Below are positions 1 to 8,863 of a stretch of 64,000 nucleotides of DNA, piece by piece (within the stretch, counting starts at the first letter, position 1; every line of letters begins with the position of its first letter). Source of the stretch: an uncultured Tateyamaria sp. (lineage in GTDB: Bacteria; Pseudomonadota; Alphaproteobacteria; Rhodobacterales; Rhodobacteraceae); contig CAJQRC010000001.1 of the NCBI GenBank assembly GCA_905480645.1, positions 74,437 to 138,436 of the forward strand, read 5' to 3'. The notes under the pieces were generated by a model. It was not told where the DNA came from and did not search any database. It saw nothing but the letters and a program-made list of their open reading frames with translations. The position numbers and the translations under genes were made by a program.

Positions 1-362
1 CTGTGTCCCGCATCATTAACTTTGGCCAGCCAAAAGTCACTAGCGAAGAACTTTCACCAAAACTTTCTCCTGTAACCACGCGCGTCATCAATAACTTGGA
101 TCCAGTGCCGATGCTCCCACCTCCAGGGTTCATCCCTCAGTATCGCCACCTTGGCCCGGAAGTCATATTACGGCCAGGTAAGGATTACGTATATCTCCAT
201 ACACATGATGCCAATCGCGTCTCAATTGATGATTTTTGGCGCGAATTCTCTCACTTTTCATTTAAAGAGCACCGTATTTCTGATTACATCATCAATTTCC
301 AATATAAGATAAAAAACGGTACGCAGCAAGTTCCTTACTTGGGCAACGGCATCCAAAAATAG
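1..362 (+). CDS. Class 3 lipase-like protein, C-terminal fragment (cut by window start)
   Basis: The frame is open from the first bases of the window, so the true start lies upstream and the GTG near base 3 is probably internal. The visible 119 residues match the end of an alpha/beta-hydrolase of the lipase class 3 type. An FGQP strand end is followed by the Asp-containing segment NNLDPVPMLPP (likely catalytic Asp), then YRHLGPEV, and a late His in KEHRISDYI that fits the catalytic His. The Ser nucleophile would be in the missing part. Family members hydrolyse acylglycerols or other esters; the substrate here cannot be told. The next gene begins 70 bases downstream on the same strand, but nothing ties their functions together. 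Confidence 0.7.
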   Translation, partial: VSRIINFGQPKVTSEELSPKLSPVTTRVINNLDPVPMLPPPGFIPQYRHLGPEVILRPGKDYVYLHTHDANRVSIDDFWREFSHFSFKEHRISDYIINFQYKIKNGTQQVPYLGNGIQK

Positions 363-431
363 CTCCCAGCTCATACCCACAGCATAATACGAAAATCCTA
401 TCTCCTGTTTAAAATAAAGGGAATTCTGTAA

Positions 432-1391
432 ATGGCCACAAGGAACTCAATCCTTTTAGGAACACTTGGAAAATATTCAGACCGTTTCCACACTTATCAA
501 CCCTCGCGTAGTTTTGCAGAACGGCTCGAAATTTCTAAAAATACGCCGCGTACTGATGGTGTAGAACCAGTTTACCCCCAAGACTTAGGACATGAAGGTG
601 AAAACGTCGGTTTGATGAGAGACAGCGGCCTAACCGTATCTGCTGTAAACGTTAACTTAAAAGGTGAGGATGTATTCCGGGCTGGGTCATTCACTAACCC
701 CGATGAAGGTGTGCGCAAACGCGCCATAGATTACATGAAGCGCGCTATGGATATATCTGCTGATTTTGGAGCTAATATGATTTCAGTTTGTCCCCTGATT
801 GACGGTTGCGATCATGCATTTCACGTCAATCATATTGACCAATGGCGCTGGTCAATCGAAGCCTTTGAAGAAGTCGCATCACACAATAAGGGCGTTAAAG
901 TTTCAATAGAGTACAAAGCCTACGAAGTAAGAAACCGTATTATCTTACCATCTATGGGGCGGACACTGCATTTCTGCGAACGTGTGGGCGCAAATAATGT
1001 TGGTGTAACAATGGACTTGGGACATGCACTAATAGAGAATGAAAGCCCTGCCGCTGAACTGGCAATTGCATTTGACGCTGGGCGACTTTTTTATGTGCAT
1101 TTCAACGATAATAATCGCCAAGCGGACTGGGACATGCCAGTTGCCTCAGTGAATCTTTGGGATACACTTGAAACAATCCACTACATGGATAGCTTGGGCT
1201 ATGACGGTTGGATCGCATATGATGTTTTTACACGCGCAGGCGATGGGCGGGAAGCAATAATGCATACTTTTGAAACTATGGATGACCTACGCGCACTTTT
1301 AAGGAAAATTAGCCCAGAAAAGATAAAAAGCATGATCCAAAGCGGTAACAGTGCGCGTACCACTCGAGATCTAGTCAGAGCCCTACTTTGA
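432..1391 (+). CDS. Sugar phosphate isomerase/epimerase-like TIM-barrel protein (first of a pair)
   Basis: A 319-residue protein of the xylose isomerase-like TIM-barrel superfamily, which isomerises or epimerises sugars, often with a divalent metal. Candidate metal ligands are visible on successive barrel strands: Glu in SIEYKA, Asp in TMDLGHA and His in YVHFND. At the usual last ligand position the strand reads AYDVF, with Asp instead of the common Glu. Start is ATG, with AAAGGGAATTC about 6-10 bases upstream. The stop overlaps the TTG start of the next gene by 4 bases (TTGA), so the two are probably translationally coupled and act in one small sugar pathway. The substrate is unknown; L-rhamnose isomerase-like or inositol-pathway roles are possible but not shown. 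Confidence 0.75.
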   Translation: MATRNSILLGTLGKYSDRFHTYQPSRSFAERLEISKNTPRTDGVEPVYPQDLGHEGENVGLMRDSGLTVSAVNVNLKGEDVFRAGSFTNPDEGVRKRAIDYMKRAMDISADFGANMISVCPLIDGCDHAFHVNHIDQWRWSIEAFEEVASHNKGVKVSIEYKAYEVRNRIILPSMGRTLHFCERVGANNVGVTMDLGHALIENESPAAELAIAFDAGRLFYVHFNDNNRQADWDMPVASVNLWDTLETIHYMDSLGYDGWIAYDVFTRAGDGREAIMHTFETMDDLRALLRKISPEKIKSMIQSGNSARTTRDLVRALL

Positions 1392-2191
1392 TTGCCGGCC
1401 TTGGAAGTTACGCTTTCCGTTGGTCCATTGGACATAAAGACCGTATTCCTTCAAAGCCGATGACCCCAATAGAGCTTCTTAATACTGCAGTAACCATGGG
1501 CTTTAGCGTAGTGCAATACGCTGATAATATGCCATTACATAAAATCTCCAAGACTAGTCTGGATATTCTGGCCACCGCTGCAAAAACGCATGGAATTGCA
1601 ATTGAGGTGGGCGTTCAATCTTTTGATTCATCCCTGGTTCATGAATATCTAGAAATCGCAAAACGATTGAATGCTAAAATTCTCAGAGTAGCGCTTGATG
1701 CACAAGATGCAGTTACACCATTAGACAAGTTGGGTAGCGAATTAACCACAATCCTACCAACAGCGCGTGATGCCAAATGCCAAATTGCGATCGAAAACCA
1801 CTTCGATTTTCCATCCCGTCGCATGGCAAAATTGCTTGATCAGGTAAATGATCCCACGTTGGGCGCTTGCCTTGATGTTGCTAACTCTATTTGTGCGGGT
1901 GAGTGGCCAGAAGAAACTATCGAGATATTAGCACCGTACACCATAAATCTACATTTAAAAGATTACGTTATAATACCTGATCCATATGGTGTTGGCTTCG
2001 CAATACATGGTTGTCCCTTGGGCCAAGGGCTCACAAATCTCTCAGGCGTACTAGCCATGCTGGACCATCGTCCTATGAGCGTGATCTACGAGCATTGGCT
2101 GCCATGGCCAGGAAATTTCAAAAAAGCAAAAGATCTTGAGATTAGTTGGACCAGCAGTGGCTCCAAATCTTTAAAAAACCTGTTGGTTTGA
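1388..2191 (+). CDS. Sugar phosphate isomerase/epimerase-like TIM-barrel protein (second of a pair)
   Basis: A 267-residue TIM-barrel protein, distantly similar in design to its upstream neighbour. The four expected metal-site segments can be read: Glu in IENHFD, Asp in CLDVANS, His in NLHLKDY and Glu in IYEHW. This protein therefore keeps a complete E-D-H-E set, whereas the first gene appears to have Asp at the last position. The start is TTG (1388-1390), lying across the upstream stop as TTGA; no ATG exists near the expected N-terminus (IAGLGSYAFRWS). The two genes form a tight operon. The reaction cannot be specified beyond aldose/ketose isomerisation or C3-epimerisation, as for hydroxypyruvate isomerase or tagatose epimerase relatives. 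Confidence 0.72.
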   Translation: MIAGLGSYAFRWSIGHKDRIPSKPMTPIELLNTAVTMGFSVVQYADNMPLHKISKTSLDILATAAKTHGIAIEVGVQSFDSSLVHEYLEIAKRLNAKILRVALDAQDAVTPLDKLGSELTTILPTARDAKCQIAIENHFDFPSRRMAKLLDQVNDPTLGACLDVANSICAGEWPEETIEILAPYTINLHLKDYVIIPDPYGVGFAIHGCPLGQGLTNLSGVLAMLDHRPMSVIYEHWLPWPGNFKKAKDLEISWTSSGSKSLKNLLV

Positions 2192-2273
2192 GAATGCAAT
2201 TTTTCGATATTTCGAGAGCTATAACGGCAGGAAAACCGTAAATCAATAATAGAAAGAGTTGCTATTTTTTAAT

Positions 2274-5200
2274 TTATATTTCACGCATCTGCGGAGAAAG
2301 TAGTAAAGGGTTGGACTTACTAACGCATAACCGCAGTAGAGGTGGTACTGTCAGTAGAGTCAAAAATGCAGACATAGACAAGCCTCCAACAACAACAGCC
2401 CCGAGCCCCCTATAAAGCTCAGACCCTTCTCCAGGGAAAATAATTAGTGGCAGCATACCCATTACACTAGTTAGCGTGGACATAAAGATTGGACGAATAC
2501 GATTTCGCGTGGCCTCTTCTATAGCAGCAATAGGTTCCATCCCATCGTTACGTAAGTGGAACAGCGTCTGATGGACGATCAGGATAGCGTTATTAACAAC
2601 AATTCCCACCAATATCACAAAGCCAAGTAAGGTAAGCATATCTAACGGCTGCGTTTGGTAAGTATTAAGAAAAGCTAGCCCTCCAACGCCACCTGCCGCA
2701 GCAATTGGTACTGAGATTAGGATCACCAACGGCAAAATAAAGCTCTCAAATAAAATTGCCATTACTAAAAAGACTATCACTAACGCTACAGCTAAATTAA
2801 TTTGTATAGCACCCCAAGTTTCACTTAATTGATCTGCAGTCCCAGACACACTCAAGCGAATATCTTGCGGAATTCCCTGCTGTTCAAGAATAGAAACAAC
2901 GTCTTTTTCGAGCAGTAATACGGCTTCTTCTAATGAAAGCGCATCTGACGGACGGACTTCGAGCGTTACTGTCCTCAGCCGATCACGATGTCGAATCTCC
3001 GTAGGTCCTGCAGTTAATACCACGTCAGCCAAGGTTGATACCGGCACAATTTGTCCGCTCGGAGTAACAACAGGGTAATTTCCAATGTCTTGAGTACGGG
3101 CCACCTCACTGATTGACGGGGCACCCATAAGAACCAGATCAACTCGCTCTGCACCAACCGTAATCTCAGCAATACGCAATCCATCATTAAAGGCATCTAC
3201 TGTATAGGCCAGACCAGAGCTGTTTAACCCCGCATCGGCCAAACGAAGTCTATTTGGGATCAAACGTACTTCAGGTGCACCAAGTTCCAATCCCGGGATT
3301 GGGCGAAACTGGTGTCCTTCAGAGCGAGGTAGTAATCCTGATACAAGGCTAGCGGCGCGCCCGGCAACACCAAGAATATCGCCCAAGTTTTGACCAGATA
3401 CGTTTAACTCTATCGTGCGTCCACCTCCCACACCCCGACCGAAAAGTGATGGTTGCGTCATAAAACCAAAGGTTCCTGGTTCAGAAAAAATTGGACGACT
3501 TAGAACCGGTATCAATTCCGCAGCTCGACTGCCATCAAGCGCACCAGCCCCAACGAACGAATTTCCCGGCGTAGCAACGAAAAAGAAATTTTCAATCGTA
3601 GGTATTCCGTCATTTGTTTCGGTTGCAGGAGCAGCTTCCCAAAGAGGTCGTGCAACAGATTCAATCCGCTGTGCTATTGTTAGCGTTGTCTCAAGATTGT
3701 ATCCTGGAGGAGGAATAATTAGACCAAAAACAAGGTTTCGATTACCCTCGGGTAAATATTCAAGTCGAGGCAAGAAAATATAGCTAACCGCCCCAGCACC
3801 TCCTGCTATGATTAGAACCATAATAATACCGGCGCCTCTAAATCGGACAGTCATACGGACATACATCATGACCAATCCACTGAAACCTGCTGCTACATGA
3901 TATAATCCCCAGATTCGAAACCTTTTTTGATCGCCGGCCTTAAGCATACGGCTTGCCAATGCTGGAATTACGGTAACCGCAACAACTAAAGACAAAAGAA
4001 CCGACACGGAGATTGCGACAGCGATATCTCGGAAAAGTTGTCCAGCTTCGAGCCGCATTATCAGAATCGGTACAAACACTAGTACCGTTGTTAGCGCGGA
4101 AACAAGTATCGCACCCCAAACCTGGCTAGCCCCTAAATAAGCGGCCTCTCGACGATTATATCCTTGTTCGCGGAGCCGGAAGATATTTTCTAAAACAACA
4201 ATGGCAGCATCAACAATCATACCGACAGCAAAAGCAATTCCGGCAAGTGAAATTACATTCAGTGTTCGTCCAGTTACTGCCATAACGACAAATGTGGCAA
4301 CAATTGATACTGGAATTGATAGAGACACAACCAATGTCGCGCGCAAACTCTGCAAAAATAGTATCAATACCAAAGCGGCAAGAAGTCCACCAATCCAGAT
4401 ATTCTGCGTAACTAAATTGATAGCTCCATCGATATAAATAGTCTCATCATACACCTGTTTCAGATTTAAACCTGCATCAGCCACTGGACCCTTGCTCAGT
4501 TCATCAAGGGTTACCCGCAAATTTTCCATCACTTCTATGACGTTAGCGCCAGATTCTCGTACAACATTAAAAGCCAGCCCGGGCTGTCCCTTGTACCGCA
4601 ACCTACTGGTAGGTTCTTTGTATGCAAAATTCACATCAGCTACATCACTAACGCGTACGCGTCCGATACCACCATCCGAAACGCCAGAGCGCAGCACAAC
4701 ATTACGAATTGTTTCTTCAGTGTTAAGACTGCCTTCAGTACGGACAACGTAGCGGCGTTTGCCTTCATCCACATCCCCAGCAGAAATTGATATATTTTCA
4801 GTACGTAGCGTTTGAACCATCTGCAAGACTGTTAGGCCATAACGTGACAAGCGACGTGGATCAATTACCACCTGCAGTTCGCGTGTCACCCCACCAAAAA
4901 TGTTTACAGCTGACACACCCTCAATTCGTTCCACCCTATCTTTAATAATATCCTCAACAAAATCTCCATAGGTCGGCATTTTTCTATTGTTTTCCTCTTT
5001 AGCCGTTAGTAACACCCAAGCGATTGGGCTATCGTCGGATCCAGATGTATTCAAAGATGGCTCATTCGATTCATTGGGATAATCACTTACCCGATCCAAC
5101 CGATTAGAAACTAAAAGTAGTGCTTGGCTCATGTTAGTGCCGACACTGAATTCTAAAGTCACGGCAGCGCTTCCTGTGCGAGACCGAGATGTCATTATCT

Positions 5201-5435
5201 CCAATCCTTCGATACCTCGAAGCGCTTCTTCTTGCGGGTTGGTAATTTCACGTTCCACTTCCGACGGTGCAGCACCCGGCCAACTTGTTTCAATGACAAC
5301 GATAGGTTTACGGACATCAGGTGCCAGTTGAATTGGGATACGCGACAACGCAATGACCCCAAATAAAATAGCCATCATTACCACAGCAACGACTGCGATA
5401 GGGCGATCAATGGCGTAACGGATTAAATCCATCAT
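2274..5435 (-). CDS. RND family efflux transporter, inner-membrane permease
   Basis: A 1053-residue permease of the resistance-nodulation-division superfamily, which exports drugs, solvents or metals across the envelope using the proton gradient. The N-terminus (LIRYAIDRPIAVVAVVMM) is the first membrane helix, followed by the porter-domain hallmark WPGAAPSEVE. TM4 contains VGMIVDAAIVVLEN with the proton-relay Asp; here the motif is D-A, not the D-D of AcrB. The second half repeats the architecture, with AILFESFILPLVILISVPIA and VGIVVNNAILIV. Length is normal for the family. The start ATG overlaps the adaptor stop as ATGA (5432-5435), so the pair is one operon. No outer-membrane channel or regulator gene is adjacent, so the substrate is unknown. 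Confidence 0.93.
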   Translation of the reverse strand: MMDLIRYAIDRPIAVVAVVMMAILFGVIALSRIPIQLAPDVRKPIVVIETSWPGAAPSEVEREITNPQEEALRGIEGLEIMTSRSRTGSAAVTLEFSVGTNMSQALLLVSNRLDRVSDYPNESNEPSLNTSGSDDSPIAWVLLTAKEENNRKMPTYGDFVEDIIKDRVERIEGVSAVNIFGGVTRELQVVIDPRRLSRYGLTVLQMVQTLRTENISISAGDVDEGKRRYVVRTEGSLNTEETIRNVVLRSGVSDGGIGRVRVSDVADVNFAYKEPTSRLRYKGQPGLAFNVVRESGANVIEVMENLRVTLDELSKGPVADAGLNLKQVYDETIYIDGAINLVTQNIWIGGLLAALVLILFLQSLRATLVVSLSIPVSIVATFVVMAVTGRTLNVISLAGIAFAVGMIVDAAIVVLENIFRLREQGYNRREAAYLGASQVWGAILVSALTTVLVFVPILIMRLEAGQLFRDIAVAISVSVLLSLVVAVTVIPALASRMLKAGDQKRFRIWGLYHVAAGFSGLVMMYVRMTVRFRGAGIIMVLIIAGGAGAVSYIFLPRLEYLPEGNRNLVFGLIIPPPGYNLETTLTIAQRIESVARPLWEAAPATETNDGIPTIENFFFVATPGNSFVGAGALDGSRAAELIPVLSRPIFSEPGTFGFMTQPSLFGRGVGGGRTIELNVSGQNLGDILGVAGRAASLVSGLLPRSEGHQFRPIPGLELGAPEVRLIPNRLRLADAGLNSSGLAYTVDAFNDGLRIAEITVGAERVDLVLMGAPSISEVARTQDIGNYPVVTPSGQIVPVSTLADVVLTAGPTEIRHRDRLRTVTLEVRPSDALSLEEAVLLLEKDVVSILEQQGIPQDIRLSVSGTADQLSETWGAIQINLAVALVIVFLVMAILFESFILPLVILISVPIAAAGGVGGLAFLNTYQTQPLDMLTLLGFVILVGIVVNNAILIVHQTLFHLRNDGMEPIAAIEEATRNRIRPIFMSTLTSVMGMLPLIIFPGEGSELYRGLGAVVVGGLSMSAFLTLLTVPPLLRLCVSKSNPLLLSPQMREI

Positions 5436-6544
5436 TTAGGTTCCATTTGACTAGCTGCTATTTCCTGCCCTGGGCGTAATCGTTCATTCCCTCGAACCAC
5501 TACAAGATCGCCCGCCTCCAAGCCGTTAAGTACTTCGTATCGGTCTTCTAACGCTACACCTAGTGTGACTGAACGTGGTTGTGCTTTACCATCTAACGCA
5601 ACAAAAACTGTCCAACCACCTTGCGCCTGAATTAGCGCATCTTTAGGCACTGAAAGGACATCTCTGGAAACACCAACCGGGATGAGAACAGTCAAGGACT
5701 GTCCCACCGCTACATTTTTTAATTTGCTTAAATCAGAGGTCGTGAAGCGGACTGCACGGGTTCGAGTGGCTGTATCCTCAATCGGTAGTACTGCTCGCAA
5801 TTGCAATTTTAACAATCTACCCGTCTCAGTGCTTCCTTTTATCACCTGACCCGGCGAAAGAAATGCTACATATTGAGCAGGAACGCCGGCCGTTACCTCA
5901 AAGGCATTTGTGTCCAACAATCTAACTACCGGTGTGCCTGCTTGGATAAAAGCTCCAGGAATAGTGTTTACTTCAATTACAACTCCTGAAAATGGCGCTT
6001 TTATTAAACTGCGCTCAAGTTGATAACGCGTTTCAGCTAGCTGTGCCTCACTGCTTTTTTCACGCGCGATAGACTCTGCTAATTGTGATTGCGCCTCAAG
6101 CATATTTGCTTGGGCATCATCGAAACGACCCTCGCTGAAAGCGTTCGATGCACGTAAAGCTTCAATACGGTTTAATGCAGTTTGTGTTCTATCTAATCGA
6201 ACTCGAGCCGTAGCGATCCCTGCTTCGGCTTCAGCCATTTGTGCTGCAGATTGTGCAACAAGGATTTCGAGTAAATCCCTATTTAGCGTTACTAGTGGAT
6301 CGTCTTTTTGAACCCATGTACCTGCCAAAACATGAACAGTATCAACATTCCCTGCTACACGGCTCGCTACCGCTCCATCACGGGCTGTTGTAACTTCTGC
6401 AAACACTGGTATCGTTTCAGCCAGTTGGCGCAATTCCACAGTCTGTACACCAACTGCTGCCGCACGTCCTTGCGCATATCCATTAATTGCGGAAAATATG
6501 AAAACAATTATTGCGAAACTGAACTGAGTGGAATTTGGGTACAT
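5432..6544 (-). CDS. RND efflux periplasmic adaptor (membrane fusion protein)
   Basis: A 370-residue periplasmic adaptor that would connect the downstream RND permease with an outer-membrane channel. An N-terminal signal sequence (hydrophobic FAIIVFIFSAINGYAQG) is followed by a first lipoyl half-motif (GNVDTVHVLAGTWVQKDDPL), a long helical hairpin rich in Ala, Glu and Gln (about residues 90-165), and the second lipoyl half (RSLIKAPFSGVVIEV). The beta-barrel and membrane-proximal domains complete the family layout. No lipobox Cys is visible, so it is probably anchored by an uncleaved signal or free. It is the first gene of a two-gene minus-strand operon, preceded by about 200 bases of AT-rich DNA in which no operator was recognised. 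Confidence 0.9.
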   Translation of the reverse strand: MYPNSTQFSFAIIVFIFSAINGYAQGRAAAVGVQTVELRQLAETIPVFAEVTTARDGAVASRVAGNVDTVHVLAGTWVQKDDPLVTLNRDLLEILVAQSAAQMAEAEAGIATARVRLDRTQTALNRIEALRASNAFSEGRFDDAQANMLEAQSQLAESIAREKSSEAQLAETRYQLERSLIKAPFSGVVIEVNTIPGAFIQAGTPVVRLLDTNAFEVTAGVPAQYVAFLSPGQVIKGSTETGRLLKLQLRAVLPIEDTATRTRAVRFTTSDLSKLKNVAVGQSLTVLIPVGVSRDVLSVPKDALIQAQGGWTVFVALDGKAQPRSVTLGVALEDRYEVLNGLEAGDLVVVRGNERLRPGQEIAASQMEPK

Positions 6545-6741
6545 GACTAAGCTCCATTAGCGTTTCAATTTAATAGTACAATCTAGGAAACCACTACGGT
6601 TTCAATAAAGAAAATATTTATAACGTAACTGCAATTTAATAAATTCTATTCACATCAATAATTTGGGTTACCGTTGATCAATTTGTCGAAGTATTGAACC
6701 GTCAAACCGGTCATTATGACAAAAAATTCTTTTCTAAAATT

Positions 6742-8142
6742 TTAAGAAGCCAATGATGGTAGCCACAGAACTATTCCAGGGAAAGCTACAAGCACAGCTA
6801 TAGTTATTCCATCAGCGATGAAAAACGGCGTAACACCTTTAAACACATCCTGTACACTCAAATCATCACGCACACCAGCTACTACGAAGCAGTTGAGGCC
6901 AATGGGCGGTGTAATTAAACAAAACTCGGCCATTTTCACTACTAATATTCCAAACCAAATGGCGCACATTGGCCCCGACATACCAAACGTACTCTCGGCT
7001 GCACTAATTGTTTCACCACCGTTCAAGGCCATTACGGCCGGGTATACTACGGGCAATGTAAGTAACAGCATACCAATAGCATCCATGAACATGCCAAGGA
7101 TTGCATAGGCAAGAAGTATACAAATCAAAATTAACATAGGCGATAAAGTTAGGGATGTGATCCAATCTGAAAATGCGCCTGGAAGATCAGCAAACCCAAG
7201 GAAACGGACGTATATTAGCACCCCCCAAATGATGGTAAAGATCATTACCGTTAACTTTGCAGTTTCAAGCAATGCAGCCTTGAGCTCTTTGAAGCGCATA
7301 CCACGGTAAAGCGCCATCAAAAAGACTATAAAAGCTCCGACAGCACCACCTTCGGTTGGGGTTCCCCACGCATCACCAAAGGGATTATAGACAAAGAATA
7401 TGATGATCACTACGACCGCCATGATAGGTAAAGCAGGTGGTAAAGATGCCATCCTTTCTTTCCACGTAAAGCCTGAAACAGGTGGACCAACATTCTTCCA
7501 AATAAGTGCAATGGTGATAATCATACCCGCATAAACTATTGCGGAAAATGCTCCAGGAACAAAGCCTGCCAGCAGTAATTTCCCCACGTCTTGCTCTACA
7601 ATGATCGCATAGATTACTAAAATCGCCGATGGCGGGATAAGAGATGCAAGCGTTCCACCTGCTGCAACGACACCCGCTGCGAATTGTTTATTATAGCCAA
7701 CTTTAAGCATTTCGGGAATGGCAATGCGAGCAAACACAGCAGCTGTCGCTACCGAGGCGCCTGAAACTGCAGCGAAACCCGCTGTAGCAAAAACAGTGGA
7801 AACTCCCAGACCCCCAGGTACCCAAGCAATCCAACGTTTTGCAGCTTCAAAAAGGGCCGTTGTAAGCTTGGCATAATAAGCAAGATATCCAATTAAAATA
7901 AATGTTGGGATTAATGATAATGCATGAGATGATACTTTAGAATGAGGCACCTGCCCCACCACTTTAATACTGATTTCAAGTGCTTTTCCAAATCGTTCTG
8001 GCGCATAATCAAAACCGTTCCAGCGCAGCCACACAAGACCTAAAAATCCTGCGAGTCCTGCCGCAAAAGCTACGCGCATCCCAATAAATACAAGGCACAA
8101 CATTCCGGCCGTAGTCCAAAGACCAATTGTGATCGAATCCAT
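6742..8142 (-). CDS. dctM: TRAP transporter large permease subunit (DctM type)
   Basis: A 466-residue, 12-helix-type membrane subunit of a tripartite ATP-independent periplasmic transporter, which forms the sodium-coupled translocation channel. Typical signatures are GGTLASLIPPSAILVIYAI and LITPPIGLNCFVVAGV. A longer reading starting at 8205 would run into dctQ; the ATG at 8142 is preferred because it follows a GGCAGG ribosome site, starts 14 bases after the dctQ stop, and gives the usual N-terminus (MDSITIGLW). It is the last gene of dctP-dctQ-dctM. The substrate is probably a carboxylate or similar organic acid, as for the family; the sequence does not tell which. Confidence 0.92.
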   Translation of the reverse strand: MDSITIGLWTTAGMLCLVFIGMRVAFAAGLAGFLGLVWLRWNGFDYAPERFGKALEISIKVVGQVPHSKVSSHALSLIPTFILIGYLAYYAKLTTALFEAAKRWIAWVPGGLGVSTVFATAGFAAVSGASVATAAVFARIAIPEMLKVGYNKQFAAGVVAAGGTLASLIPPSAILVIYAIIVEQDVGKLLLAGFVPGAFSAIVYAGMIITIALIWKNVGPPVSGFTWKERMASLPPALPIMAVVVIIIFFVYNPFGDAWGTPTEGGAVGAFIVFLMALYRGMRFKELKAALLETAKLTVMIFTIIWGVLIYVRFLGFADLPGAFSDWITSLTLSPMLILICILLAYAILGMFMDAIGMLLLTLPVVYPAVMALNGGETISAAESTFGMSGPMCAIWFGILVVKMAEFCLITPPIGLNCFVVAGVRDDLSVQDVFKGVTPFFIADGITIAVLVAFPGIVLWLPSLAS

Positions 8143-8155
8143 CAAATGCCTGCCA

Positions 8156-8785
8156 TTACTTAAAGTTATCCAAGGCTTCAGCTTCAGCGCGAGCCTGTGC
8201 AGCAATGCTTTGGATTAGTGGTACAGCAACGGGTCTTTCCAAATTAAGCCAAAAAGCGCGGCTATATCCGGTAGCTTGCAAAACAAGTCTGGCACACAGT
8301 ACTGCAAATGCCATGGGCACAATAAATTTTGAGGGCCAAATAGGCAAAGAGATGTCAATAGAACTGTCTCTACTGCACAAAGGCCTTGCACAGTCAAAAG
8401 ACCTATCAAAATGTGCCCATGATCCCCAAACAAGAGCTATCATTAAGATCAGGATCAGAACAACTGTAAAAAGCTCAAGAAACCATAAAACACGACCACG
8501 CGTTGCGCCGATTATGATGTCCATTCTAATATGTGAACCTTGACGTTGGACATATGAGACGCCCATGATCGCAATAAGTGGCATCAAAATTTCGATTAGG
8601 TCAACATAGCCAAGAAGTGGTTTCTCGAAAAGCTCTCTTCCCGTCACGGAGTAAGCCGCCAAAAACATAAGCGAGAATGCAGCGATGCCACTTAATAGAG
8701 CCATAAAACGTTCAATAGGAAGTAGCGATCGATCTAACCTGCTTAGCAAACTACTATCTTCGAGAACTGCGGAAGCTACTGACAT
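8156..8785 (-). CDS. dctQ: TRAP transporter small permease subunit (DctQ type)
   Basis: The small membrane subunit that partners DctM, with four predicted membrane helices (about residues 30-50, 65-85, 105-130 and 150-175). The family motif GYVDLIEILMPLIAIMG and the HIRMD segment are clear. The reading frame is open to a GTG at 8809, but the ATG at 8785 (MSVASAV) is taken as start because no good ribosome site precedes the GTG; the choice is uncertain by eight residues. It follows dctP after a strong hairpin and precedes dctM by 13 bases. Between helices 3 and 4 is a Cys-containing loop (FDCARPLCSRD) that is longer than in many DctQ proteins. Confidence 0.88.
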   Translation of the reverse strand: MSVASAVLEDSSLLSRLDRSLLPIERFMALLSGIAAFSLMFLAAYSVTGRELFEKPLLGYVDLIEILMPLIAIMGVSYVQRQGSHIRMDIIIGATRGRVLWFLELFTVVLILILMIALVWGSWAHFDRSFDCARPLCSRDSSIDISLPIWPSKFIVPMAFAVLCARLVLQATGYSRAFWLNLERPVAVPLIQSIAAQARAEAEALDNFK

Positions 8786-8827
8786 GTCTATCTTACTCTT
8801 TTTCGGCACCCATTAAAATAAATGCAT

Positions 8828-8854
8828 AGTAAGGCGGAGTTAAACCGCCTTACT
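8828..8854 (-). terminator. Intercistronic hairpin between dctP and dctQ
   Basis: A perfect 10-bp inverted repeat (AGTAAGGCGG / CCGCCTTACT) with a 7-base loop lies between the dctP stop and the dctQ start. On the coding (minus) strand it is not followed by a clear T-run, so it is more likely a partial attenuator or 3'-end mRNA stabiliser that lets the binding protein be made in excess over the permeases. This is common in TRAP and ABC operons. Confidence 0.65.
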
Positions 8855-8863
8855 TTTTGTAGT

